The translations under genes were made by a program, and so were the position numbers. A stretch of 7,134 nt of DNA. It comes from Candidatus Aenigmatarchaeota archaeon (GTDB lineage: Archaea; Aenigmatarchaeota; Aenigmatarchaeia; QMZS01). The stretch spans positions 1 through 7,134 of the forward strand of contig JAGGTL010000024.1 of the NCBI GenBank assembly GCA_021163805.1. The letters are read 5' to 3'. The notes beneath the pieces were generated by a model. That model had not been told where the DNA came from and ran no database searches. It saw nothing but the letters and a program-made list of their open reading frames with translations. This document shows positions 1 through 5,498 of the stretch, one piece after another. How positions within the stretch are numbered: position 1 is the first letter of the stretch; every line of letters starts with the position of its first letter.

Positions 1-1
1 G

Positions 2-688
2 CATGACACTATTTTATATGTGAAGCAGAGTTATACAAGGGCTGTTGCTATAGAGAAATCGGCAGCACCAATGGAAACCAAATATTACGGTTATGTAGAA
101 CCTAACCCTGAATTGTTTGCGAGGGCTAAATTTATTACCGAATTTCTGATAAAAGGTCTGGAAGAGCAGGATTGCATGACCGAAGATGTGAAGAATTCTT
201 TAGAGAAAAGCAGGGATATGATGGCAAGATTGCGGGAGATTTCAGAAAAGGAGCTGGAAGGAAAAGCTTTAAGCGAGGAGGATTATAATTACATAGAAAA
301 CATTGATTCCACTTTCAGTAAAATTATTGAGGATTTAGCCTCTGCATTGACAATTGATACCGGAAAACCTCTTATAGGCGATTATAAAACTCATAGAAGT
401 CTAGAAGGAAAAGATGACGCATTTAAGACAACAATAATTGCTGATGTTCATACAGAGACAAATACAAAGAAAGCATTGGAGGTTGGAACAGGAAAGATTG
501 ACTGGATAATTGTTGCTCATAAATCTAAGGATGGAAGAATTGGTCTTGCAGTTGGTCCAATGTTCAGTTACTATGAATTCCCTTGGAAAATGAAAGACAG
601 ATTAACAGACGAGAAATGGAGAAAATTAATATCGGGAGAAATTGAAGGAATGCCTGAAAGACCGGATTGGATTGCCAAATTCATATAA
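2..688 (+). CDS. DUF3160 family protein, C-terminal part (5' end outside window)
   Basis: The reading frame is open to the left edge, so the GTG at 20 is not a credible start. Translated from base 2 it begins HDTILYVKQSYT, a stretch I recognise as typical of DUF3160 proteins. About 228 residues are visible, and full-length members are several times longer. Other family-like parts are the helical segment after PNPELFARAKF, then ADVHTETNTKKALEVGTGK, and near the end GPMFSYYEFPW followed by RLTDEKWRKL. DUF3160 has no established biochemical function; members are often predicted to be exported, but the N-terminus that would show a signal peptide is not in the window. The stop (686-688) lies 2 nt before the start of the small pilin-like gene, so the two are probably co-transcribed. 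Family assignment is from recalled motifs; function remains unknown. Confidence 0.8.
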   Translation, partial: HDTILYVKQSYTRAVAIEKSAAPMETKYYGYVEPNPELFARAKFITEFLIKGLEEQDCMTEDVKNSLEKSRDMMARLREISEKELEGKALSEEDYNYIENIDSTFSKIIEDLASALTIDTGKPLIGDYKTHRSLEGKDDAFKTTIIADVHTETNTKKALEVGTGKIDWIIVAHKSKDGRIGLAVGPMFSYYEFPWKMKDRLTDEKWRKLISGEIEGMPERPDWIAKFI

Positions 689-690
689 TT

Positions 691-1176
691 ATGCAAAAAG
701 GCCAGATTTTTGTTTTTGGTGCAGTTGGTATTGTTGTTGCGTTGTTCTTAATAATGCCAAATCTGCAAAGAGAGATTTATTTGCCGAGCACAGATTATTC
801 TTTATTAAACAACATAGCTAAGGAATACAATTATTGGATTGCTTATTCCAGTCTGGAAGAAAATTACAATATTCTTGATTTTGGAACTTTTGTCAAGGAG
901 CATTATCCAAATTTAGAATTTTTCTATTTGCTTGCTGATGATAAACACATTGAAGTTGCAAATTTTTTTGATGCAAAGATAAATTTCTCAATAAACAATA
1001 AAAAATTCTCTCTTGAGCAAAATAATTCTGTTGAGATGAATTTTTCAGATGAAATAAATTTTTCTTCCAATTACAAAAATTTTAGTTACATTCCAAAAAA
1101 CAAATTTTCCGGAGCAATTTTTTTGAGAATAAACAAGGGGATTAGCAAAATACAATTATTGAAGATTTTTGAATAA
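691..1176 (+). CDS. Small pilin-like (class III leader) membrane-anchored protein
   Basis: This is a 161-residue protein starting MQKGQIFVFGAVGIVVALFL. A short basic leader ending in KG, then Q and about 18 hydrophobic residues, is the pattern of archaeal prepilins cut by a FlaK/PibD-type peptidase; cleavage between G4 and Q5 is inferred. The ATG at 691 is preferred over the in-frame ATG at 667, which lies inside the DUF3160 gene and would put eight unrelated residues ahead of the leader. No Shine-Dalgarno is visible. The rest is a predicted outside domain with no cysteines and no family I recognise. Its C-terminal half is rich in N-x-S/T sequons, four of them NFS (the others include NNS), spaced through short alternating segments that look like beta strands. 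It starts 2 nt after the DUF3160 stop, which suggests an operon and possibly a shared location at the cell surface. It could instead be a plain signal-anchored protein. Confidence 0.72.
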   Translation: MQKGQIFVFGAVGIVVALFLIMPNLQREIYLPSTDYSLLNNIAKEYNYWIAYSSLEENYNILDFGTFVKEHYPNLEFFYLLADDKHIEVANFFDAKINFSINNKKFSLEQNNSVEMNFSDEINFSSNYKNFSYIPKNKFSGAIFLRINKGISKIQLLKIFE

Positions 1177-1252
1177 ATTTCTCCCAAACTCTAATTTTGT
1201 GATTTTATCTAAATAAACAGATTTTGAGCAATTGGAAAACTTATGGTATTAA

Positions 1253-1899
1253 CTATTTTTCGAAGTATTGGAGAATGTCTTTTAAATCTTTACTTTCTAC
1301 AACAGCAAATCTTTTAGCAGAAATTGAGTCATTATCTTTTTGTGGATTAAAAAGAATGGAAAACCCTGCTAGTTTCATCATAGGATAATCATCTTCACTA
1401 TCTCCTACAACAACAATATTTTCCTTTTTTATTCTAATACTTTTGATTAATTCTTTAAGAACTTTATCTTTAGTATTCTTATCCAAAGAAACATTTATTT
1501 TAACAGATAATTTTCCATTTCTTTCATATATTTCATTGCAAAATAAATAATCAATATTGAGTTTCTTCTTTATTCTTTTGAGAAGGAGATTTATTCCTGT
1601 TGAGATTATAGCCAGCAAATATCCCCTTTCTTTTAATATTTTGCAAGTCTCTTCTGCACCTCTCATTAGTTTAACTTTATTTAGAATTTTGTTGATTTTT
1701 TCTAAATCTACATTGCCCCATAGTTTAACATCTTCTTTAGCCCAAGTTTCATATGCCATTTTGGGAGATTGAAATACAATTTTTTTAATTTCTCACACTT
1801 TCTCACTATATCTTTACCCAATCCTTTATGAACATAAAGCCATGAGGATCTTTCGTTAGTGAGTACGCCATCAGCATCAAAAACGACAAGTTTTTTCAT
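1253..1899 (-). pseudogene. HAD-family phosphatase (phosphoserine phosphatase-like), split by a frame change
   Basis: Two overlapping frames together make one HAD hydrolase of about 215 residues, the usual size for SerB-like archaeal HADs. The first frame (1899 down to 1708) starts MKKLVVFDADGVL, with the DxD nucleophile motif at D8/D10. After residue 47 (K) it leaves the family pattern and ends 16 codons later. The second frame (1759 down to 1253) continues with MAYETWAKEDVKLWG, the cap-region motif, then IISTG (motif II Ser/Thr), a lysine-rich KDKVLKEL (motif III region) and GDSEDDYPMM (motif IV, metal-binding Asp). A -1 step at CCCAAAA (1765-1759), or one extra A there, joins them as ...FNLPK-MAYETW. 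Each piece alone lacks half of the active site. The family normally removes phosphate from phosphoserine or similar small substrates; the substrate here is not determined. The break may be a base-call error, a true mutation or recoding. Pieces could also be annotated as two separate CDSs. Confidence 0.8.
1759..1765 (-). other. CCCAAAA heptamer at the HAD frame junction
   Basis: On the minus strand the zero-frame codons are CTC CCA AAA TGG, so C CCA AAA has the X XXY YYZ form of a -1 slippery site. Slipping back one base re-reads base 1759 and opens exactly the ATG GCA TAT frame of the second HAD piece. A short inverted repeat (CCCAA...TTGGG, 1741-1765) overlaps the site, but I see no strong stem-loop at the usual distance downstream. 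The same position is explained equally well by loss of one A from a run of five. Confidence 0.4.
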
Positions 1900-1935
1900 A
1901 ATGAAATTATTACTTTTAAAAACAAATTAGTTTAG

Positions 1936-2406
1936 ATGCTGCTAATTGCTGGAGTAGATTCGGGAACGAACTTTGCTCTCAGTTTAATTAATTTAGAGAG
2001 AGAATTGATTTATTTAAATTCAGGAAAAAATTTGGAGAAAAAGGTTTTGGAAATCTGCCTAAAAAATGGAAAGGTGATTGCCGTTGCAACTGACAAGAAA
2101 GAATCAAAAAAAGCAAAGAAAATTGCAGCGAGTTTGTCAGCCAAATTACTTTTACCAAAAAAGGATTTATCAAAATATAAAAAAATCAGATTGATAGAAG
2201 ATTTTTTCAAGCAAAAAAGATTATTTTCCAGAGCAACCAGAAAACTGAACTCGCATGAAAAAAGTTCGCTGGCAGCAGCATTGTTTGCTTATAAAATATA
2301 TCAACAAAAATTGAAAAAATTTGAAGATGAACTGGGCGAGATTTCCCTGTCTTTGAAAGAAGAATTTATTTTGTCTGGCAAAAGAATTAAATATTTTAAA
2401 CATTAA
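1936..2406 (+). CDS. DUF460 RuvC/YqgF-type RNase H-like protein, single-domain form
   Basis: This 156-residue protein begins with a RuvC/RNase H-like first strand, IAGVDSGTNFALSLINL, with D8 as the likely first catalytic Asp. VIAVATDKKE follows (residues 48-56, second acidic position D53), then KIAASLSAKLLLPKKDLS, and finally NSHEKSSLAAALFAYK (105-120). The order and wording match the archaeal DUF460 family (predicted RuvC-like nucleases); long members carry additional domains that are absent here. In the family as I remember it the last motif reads HERDALAAALKAY. Here the Asp is Ser110, so nuclease activity is doubtful unless E108 substitutes. The start is the ATG at 1936; there is no Shine-Dalgarno, so the transcript may be leaderless or nearly so. 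It is divergent from the HAD gene, with 36 bp between starts, and its stop overlaps the convergent polyprenyl synthase stop in a shared TTAA. Confidence 0.75.
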   Translation: MLLIAGVDSGTNFALSLINLERELIYLNSGKNLEKKVLEICLKNGKVIAVATDKKESKKAKKIAASLSAKLLLPKKDLSKYKKIRLIEDFFKQKRLFSRATRKLNSHEKSSLAAALFAYKIYQQKLKKFEDELGEISLSLKEEFILSGKRIKYFKH

Positions 2407-3482
2407 ACTTTTCTTTCAATTAAATAATAAACAAACTGTTTCAATAATCTTTTTGCCTCGCTTTCTTTTAGTAGAGATTCTACTTCTTTCCATGCTTCTT
2501 CCAGAATTTCTCTTGCTTTATTTTTTGCATAATCCACGGCATTATATTTTTTAATAATTAAGATGGCTTCTTCTTTTTCTCTAAAATCATCTGTATGTTT
2601 GTTTAAAATTTCTATCAATCTTTTTTTATCTTCCTCCGTAGCTTTTTTTAAGGTATAAAGCACCATTAAAGTCCTTTTCCCTTCTTTAATATCATTTCCA
2701 AAACTCTTGCCAAATTTTTCTCGAGCTTCTCCCGTTAGAGTAATATCAAGAATATCATCCTGAATCTGAAAGGCAACTCCTATTGCTTCTGCCACCTTTC
2801 CAATTTTTTCTGCCAGTTCATCATTTCCTCCACATAGCACCACTGCCAATTTCGCAGCCATTCTTGAAAGACATCCCGTTTTATACGCACACATTTGCAT
2901 ATATTCTTTTTCTTTTATTTCATCACCTTTCCCTTTATGCCAATAAATATCCATTCCCTGTCCAAAAGATAGATTGGTCATCTCCTGCAAATATATTTCA
3001 TAAGCTTTTAAGAGTGTTTCTGGTTTAAATTTATCTTTGTTTTTTATTAGAATAAGTAATGGAAAATAATACATAAAATTTCCGGTATTTATTGCAATAT
3101 CTTCACCATAAATTTTATGAAGGGCGGGTTTTCCTCTTCTTAAGTCTCCTTTGTCTTCCACATCATCAATCATTATCGTTCCATTATGAATAATCTCTGG
3201 AATAATCGCAAAATCTTTTAATTTTTCTGAGTTCTTGCCAATTGCTTCTGCAATTAATAAAAATAATATAGGTCTCCATCTTTTTCCTCCTCTATCCAAA
3301 AAATTCCAAATAGGATCTATTAAAGATTTCTGAGCACTATCCAAGTTGTATTTATATCTTGGCTTTCCAAAAGTAAATTTAAGCCATTCTTCAGTCACTT
3401 TTCTTGGCAGATACTTTTCAATTATTTCATCTATTTCCGGTTTTTTCTTTTTTAAAAATTTCAGAATTTCTTGTTCTTCCAT
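2403..3482 (-). CDS. Polyprenyl (probably geranylgeranyl) diphosphate synthase
   Basis: A complete trans-prenyltransferase of 359 residues. It condenses isopentenyl diphosphate with allylic diphosphates to build the isoprenoid chains of archaeal lipids. Visible landmarks are GGKRWRP (65-71, diphosphate binding), the first Asp-rich motif DDVED (106-110) followed by LRRGKPALH, K201-T202, the second Asp-rich motif QDDILD (241-246) and GNDIKEGKRT (262-271). All catalytic Asp and Arg residues are present, so the enzyme should be active. Chain length is uncertain. The fifth residue before DDxxD is Gly101, not the aromatic residue of classical archaeal GGPP synthases, and the surrounding HNGTIMIDDVED resembles the eukaryotic type III GGPP synthase pattern (HNASLLIDDIED). 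The start is supported by GGAG seven bases upstream. GGPP is the likeliest product in an archaeon, but a longer chain cannot be excluded. Confidence 0.9.
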   Translation of the reverse strand: MEEQEILKFLKKKKPEIDEIIEKYLPRKVTEEWLKFTFGKPRYKYNLDSAQKSLIDPIWNFLDRGGKRWRPILFLLIAEAIGKNSEKLKDFAIIPEIIHNGTIMIDDVEDKGDLRRGKPALHKIYGEDIAINTGNFMYYFPLLILIKNKDKFKPETLLKAYEIYLQEMTNLSFGQGMDIYWHKGKGDEIKEKEYMQMCAYKTGCLSRMAAKLAVVLCGGNDELAEKIGKVAEAIGVAFQIQDDILDITLTGEAREKFGKSFGNDIKEGKRTLMVLYTLKKATEEDKKRLIEILNKHTDDFREKEEAILIIKKYNAVDYAKNKAREILEEAWKEVESLLKESEAKRLLKQFVYYLIERKV

Positions 3483-3489
3483 TATTTAT

Positions 3490-3493
3490 CTCC
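3490..3493 (-). promoter_or_regulatory. Shine-Dalgarno site of the polyprenyl synthase gene
   Basis: The minus strand reads TTGGAGATAAAT directly before ATG. GGAG lies 7 nt upstream of the start, a normal spacing, and fixes the start at 3482. It is the clearest ribosome binding site in the window; most other genes here have none. Confidence 0.55.
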
Positions 3494-3566
3494 AATAATA
3501 ATTATTAATTAATGTTAATCTAAAGGTATTTTCCAAAAATAACTTTATTTCTGCTCATTGTAGGGA

Positions 3567-3578
3567 ATTATATAAAAA
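3567..3578 (-). promoter_or_regulatory. Candidate archaeal TATA box for the polyprenyl synthase gene
   Basis: The minus strand reads TTTTATATAATT, a good TATA element. Initiation about 25 bases downstream would give a leader of roughly 60 nt containing the GGAG site. It lies just past the 3' end of the tRNA gene, allowing independent transcription. The background is very AT-rich, so chance matches are likely. Confidence 0.35.
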
Positions 3579-3589
3579 TGAGAAATATA

Positions 3590-3600
3590 ATTAAAAATTA
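3590..3600 (-). terminator. Possible oligo-T terminator after tRNA-Thr
   Basis: Immediately after the mature 3' end of the tRNA the minus strand reads TAATTTTTAAT. A T5 run is the usual form of archaeal intrinsic termination, but runs of this size are common in this AT-rich window. Confidence 0.25.
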
Positions 3601-3638
3601 TCAGCCCCAGGTGGGAATTGAACCCACGACCTCGTGCT

Positions 3639-3675
3639 CTTTGCAGTTTATTTTTTTGTCATATCTCAAAAACCA
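3639..3675 (-). other. tRNA-Thr intron 2, anticodon loop 37/38 (canonical position)
   Basis: This is a 37-nt intron between A37 and A38. The bulge-helix-bulge can be traced. The outer helix is the anticodon stem, and the central helix is TTG(G)/(G)CAA with one G-G mismatch. The bulges are TA|T and AG|A, each cut after the second base, and the inner helix is GGTTT/AAACT. The geometry predicts precisely the cuts that yield a 7-base anticodon loop. Confidence 0.88.
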
Positions 3676-3697
3676 TACCAAGCACGCGCTCTACCGA

Positions 3698-3726
3698 TTG
3701 CCCAAAACCGAATTTTTTCAGTTTAT
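3698..3726 (-). other. tRNA-Thr intron 1, D-loop (non-canonical position)
   Basis: Removal of 29 nt restores GCTCAG|TCGGTAGAGC, a standard D-arm. The intron forms an 8-bp hairpin (AAACTGAA/TTCGGTTT, AAAA loop). Next to it the exon GCTCA pairs with intron TGGGC, leaving three-base bulges at both junctions; no convincing outer helix is seen, so this is a relaxed (HBh'-type) motif. The exact cut could shift by one or two bases, giving an intron of 27-29 nt and a D-loop of 8-10 nt. Confidence 0.8.
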
Positions 3727-3772
3727 CTGAGCTACTGAGGCATAAATTTATTAAATTAATTTTTATTTGTAG

Positions 3773-4051
3773 TTATTTAAGCAATCCTCTTTTTTTAAGT
3801 TCTTCCACCTGTTGTTTGTTGTATTTTAATATAATATCTCCTCTTTCATCGGGTTGCGCAACCCAGGGTTTAACAAGAACAACCATATTCAGATCTATCC
3901 ACATAGATCTCTTTTTAGATCCTGGAATTCTGCACAGTCTTGTTTTTTCATCCATACAATAAACTCTGAAATGAGCTCCTCCGAGTTTTTCTTCTACAAT
4001 TCCTATAATCTCGTCTTCTTCTGGCAATCTTAATTTTATAGTTTCTTCCAT
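3773..4051 (-). CDS. eif1A: Translation initiation factor aIF1A
   Basis: A complete 92-residue protein with the S1-like OB fold of aIF1A/eIF1A. The landmarks are IKLRLPEEDEIIGIVEEKLGG, then FRVYCMDEKTRLCRIPGS, MWIDLNMVVLVKPW and the closing GDIILKYNKQQVEELKKRG. aIF1A binds the small ribosomal subunit near the A site and helps place initiator tRNA on the start codon. The length is close to that of other archaeal members, and the eukaryotic C-terminal tail is absent, as expected. The start at 4051 is followed at once by MEETIKLRLP and matches the family N-terminus. There is no clear Shine-Dalgarno: GG at 4054-4055 is too close to the start. A TATA-like element about 25 bp upstream suggests a leaderless transcript. 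The neighbouring tRNA-Thr gene lies 31 bp downstream on the same strand and may be read through from here. Confidence 0.93.
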   Translation of the reverse strand: MEETIKLRLPEEDEIIGIVEEKLGGAHFRVYCMDEKTRLCRIPGSKKRSMWIDLNMVVLVKPWVAQPDERGDIILKYNKQQVEELKKRGLLK

Positions 4052-4070
4052 AACCTTTTATCGTTTAAAT

Positions 4071-4082
4071 TTAATAAAATTT
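4071..4082 (-). promoter_or_regulatory. Candidate TATA box for aIF1A
   Basis: The minus strand reads AAATTTTATTAA centred about 25 bases before the ATG at 4051. That spacing would place the transcription start at or next to the start codon, fitting a leaderless mRNA. The surroundings are almost all A and T, so support is weak. Confidence 0.3.
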
Positions 4083-4125
4083 TAATCAAATAAAAGAAAC
4101 TGATAATATCCTATTTTCCAAAAAT

Positions 4126-5427
4126 TTAATGAAAGAAATATAATTTAACTAAGAAAGGAATGTTATTGTTTCCCACTCCAGAATAAAAATGTATGCAGTA
4201 ATTTCTTTTCTCGGGGATTTTTTTATTAAAAACAAAATAATGCTCTCCAGAAGCCCAGATAATTCCAGTTTTCAAAAGCAAATTTAAGTCATCTTTTGTT
4301 TTATTATAATCATATATCCAGAAAACTCTCGGTTCATTTTCATAAGATTTGGAATATTTTCTTAAGGATCTTGCATTTGCGCCAGATTTTGACCCAGATG
4401 ATAAAATAGTATAATTATTTTTTTTGACGGTTTGTGGAAAAGTATCATAAAAAATATAATCTCTTTTATTCGAGGTTCCAGAAATTTTTATATCTATCCA
4501 TTCTTCCAATTCTGGTTTTATCCAATCCATGTTGAAAGGATCAATTTGAAATAAAGTTATATTTGCAATTCCGGAAATTATGCAACTCTGATTTTCTTTT
4601 ATTATGGCGGGTGTGCAATTTTCAATACCTATATTTGTTTCTGTAGCATTTATTTTAAAATTTTTGTCTCTGATATGCAAGACAGTTTTTCCATCGGAAG
4701 TGTTTATTCTTATCAAATTATTAACAAATCTTTTTGCAATTCTTGTTGTTCTTGGATTTGACAAATTATTAAAGTTTAAATTATTTGTAGAATAACCAGC
4801 ACCAGAAAAATCAATGCCAAATAATTCCTTTGTAAAACTATCCGGTTCTGAAGAGAAATTTCTAATTAGAACAAGACCTTTTCCCTTCTCCAGCATTGAG
4901 ATAATATTTGATTTGATAATTTGTTTGGATAAATTAACTTTACCAAAAATAATAAACAGATCATATTTAGAGGATAAATTATTTAAATTTGCTTGCTCAA
5001 TTTCAAATTCTGCCGTTGGATAACTCGGAGTTAAAATTTTTTTGTTCAACCACCTTATTTGATCCTGAGTGCAATTACAACCAATAGAAATTTTGTAAGG
5101 GGCGACATTTTTTATTTCATATTCATAATCAGTAAAAACCGGAAAAACATTTTCAGTAATATTTTTCAGCAACTTCAGATCTTTTTGATGTTCTGTATCT
5201 ATGTCTAAATTTTTAACAAAAGGATTTAAAACTTCTTCAAAAATTTTATTTCTCTCAATTGAATAAAGCAAATCATTGCATATGATCAGATTATTTACTT
5301 CGCTCCACTCGTTTACATCAGAATAGTAAAAGAAATTTGGCAGTAACAGGACAAATAATATTGAAGAAAAGATTATAATTTCTATAATCCTGATAAATCC
5401 CTTGCTGATCGATTTTTTAATCAACAT
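4126..5427 (-). CDS. Large secreted protein with pilin-like leader, function unknown
   Basis: A 433-residue protein starting MLIKKSISKGFIRIIEIIIF. The basic segment ending in KG, followed by a hydrophobic helix (about 11-30), resembles archaeal class III leaders. Cleavage after G10 is inferred, and E16 falls at +6, near the usual Glu. A helical region (about 35-95) follows, then a segment containing GCNCTQDQ. After that comes a Rossmann-like stretch, with KYDLFIIFGKV (154-164) and EKGKGLVLIRNFSSEP (180-195) then LFGI. In position and pattern this recalls ThuA or class I amidotransferase-like folds, but I see no catalytic Cys-His-Glu set. The C-terminal part is beta-rich and ends PFLVKLYFFH. 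I count 13 N-x-S/T sequons, consistent with an exported glycoprotein, though AT-rich coding raises this number. It lies 74 bp upstream of aIF1A on the same strand and is divergent from dnaJ. I do not recognise a named family. Confidence 0.7.
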   Translation of the reverse strand: MLIKKSISKGFIRIIEIIIFSSILFVLLLPNFFYYSDVNEWSEVNNLIICNDLLYSIERNKIFEEVLNPFVKNLDIDTEHQKDLKLLKNITENVFPVFTDYEYEIKNVAPYKISIGCNCTQDQIRWLNKKILTPSYPTAEFEIEQANLNNLSSKYDLFIIFGKVNLSKQIIKSNIISMLEKGKGLVLIRNFSSEPDSFTKELFGIDFSGAGYSTNNLNFNNLSNPRTTRIAKRFVNNLIRINTSDGKTVLHIRDKNFKINATETNIGIENCTPAIIKENQSCIISGIANITLFQIDPFNMDWIKPELEEWIDIKISGTSNKRDYIFYDTFPQTVKKNNYTILSSGSKSGANARSLRKYSKSYENEPRVFWIYDYNKTKDDLNLLLKTGIIWASGEHYFVFNKKIPEKRNYCIHFYSGVGNNNIPFLVKLYFFH

Positions 5428-5437
5428 AAAATAACTG

Positions 5438-5448
5438 TTTATAATTAA
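5438..5448. promoter_or_regulatory. TATA-like element between divergent pilin-like gene and dnaJ
   Basis: TTTATAATTAA in the 71-bp divergent gap reads as a TATA-like box on both strands. For dnaJ it would give a leader of about 30 nt. For the minus-strand gene it lies only about 16 bp from the start codon, too close, so it fits dnaJ better. Confidence 0.3.
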
Positions 5449-5498
5449 GAATATTTGTTGTTAAAACCAATTCAATTAATTTTTAACTAAACCCAATT

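Larger units (their letters stand above)
3603..3741 (-). tRNA. tRNA-Thr(GGU) with two introns
   Basis: A full cloverleaf can be drawn once two insertions are removed. The acceptor stem is GCCTCAG/CTGGGGC (7 bp, one G-U) with discriminator U at 3603 and CCA not encoded. Positions 8-9 are TA, the D-stem is GCTC/GAGC, and the anticodon stem is CGTGC/GCACG. The spliced anticodon loop is TTGGTAA (anticodon GGT at 3679-3677), the variable loop is AGGTC, and the T-arm is GTGGG-TTCAATT-CCCAC. Removing 29 and 37 nt leaves a 73-nt mature tRNA. Anticodon GGU together with U73, usual for archaeal tRNA-Thr, fixes the identity. Intron 1 sits in the D-loop after G15; intron 2 sits at the canonical 37/38 site. 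Both need the tRNA splicing endonuclease and RtcB-type ligation. The gene lies 31 bp downstream of aIF1A on the same strand. A 139-nt gene with a D-loop intron could be missed by default tRNA searches. Confidence 0.93.

Noticed and set aside
20..22. GTG as start of the DUF3160 gene
   Set aside because: The frame is open upstream and the residues before it (HDTILY) belong to the family motif, so the gene simply enters from outside the window.
667..690. Upstream ATG as start of the small pilin-like protein
   Set aside because: It would overlap the DUF3160 gene by 22 bases and put an unrelated peptide before the MQKGQ leader; the ATG at 691 gives a proper class III leader.
1177..1252. Possible small RNA or terminator hairpin in the convergent gap
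   Set aside because: Only short T runs are seen; no stable stem could be drawn.
1741..1765. Inverted repeat CCCAA...TTGGG as a frameshift-stimulating hairpin
   Set aside because: Only five pairs with a 15-base loop, and it includes the slippery site itself rather than lying downstream of it.
2783..3028. Plus-strand open frame inside the polyprenyl synthase gene
   Set aside because: It is a shadow of a clearly functional gene on the other strand with all catalytic motifs.
3677..3681. Reading the anticodon as TTG (Gln) instead of GGT (Thr)
   Set aside because: The 5-bp anticodon stem fixes T32-T33 and GGT at 34-36; the bulge-helix-bulge cuts and discriminator U agree with Thr.
3603..3741. 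tRNA-Thr as a degenerate pseudogene with random insertions
   Set aside because: All stems are intact, conserved D- and T-loop bases are present, and both insertions fold with splice-site bulges that restore normal loops.
3618..3962. A 114-codon plus-strand open frame
   Set aside because: It lies antisense to the tRNA-Thr gene and most of aIF1A; its composition shows no family pattern and both minus-strand features are well supported.
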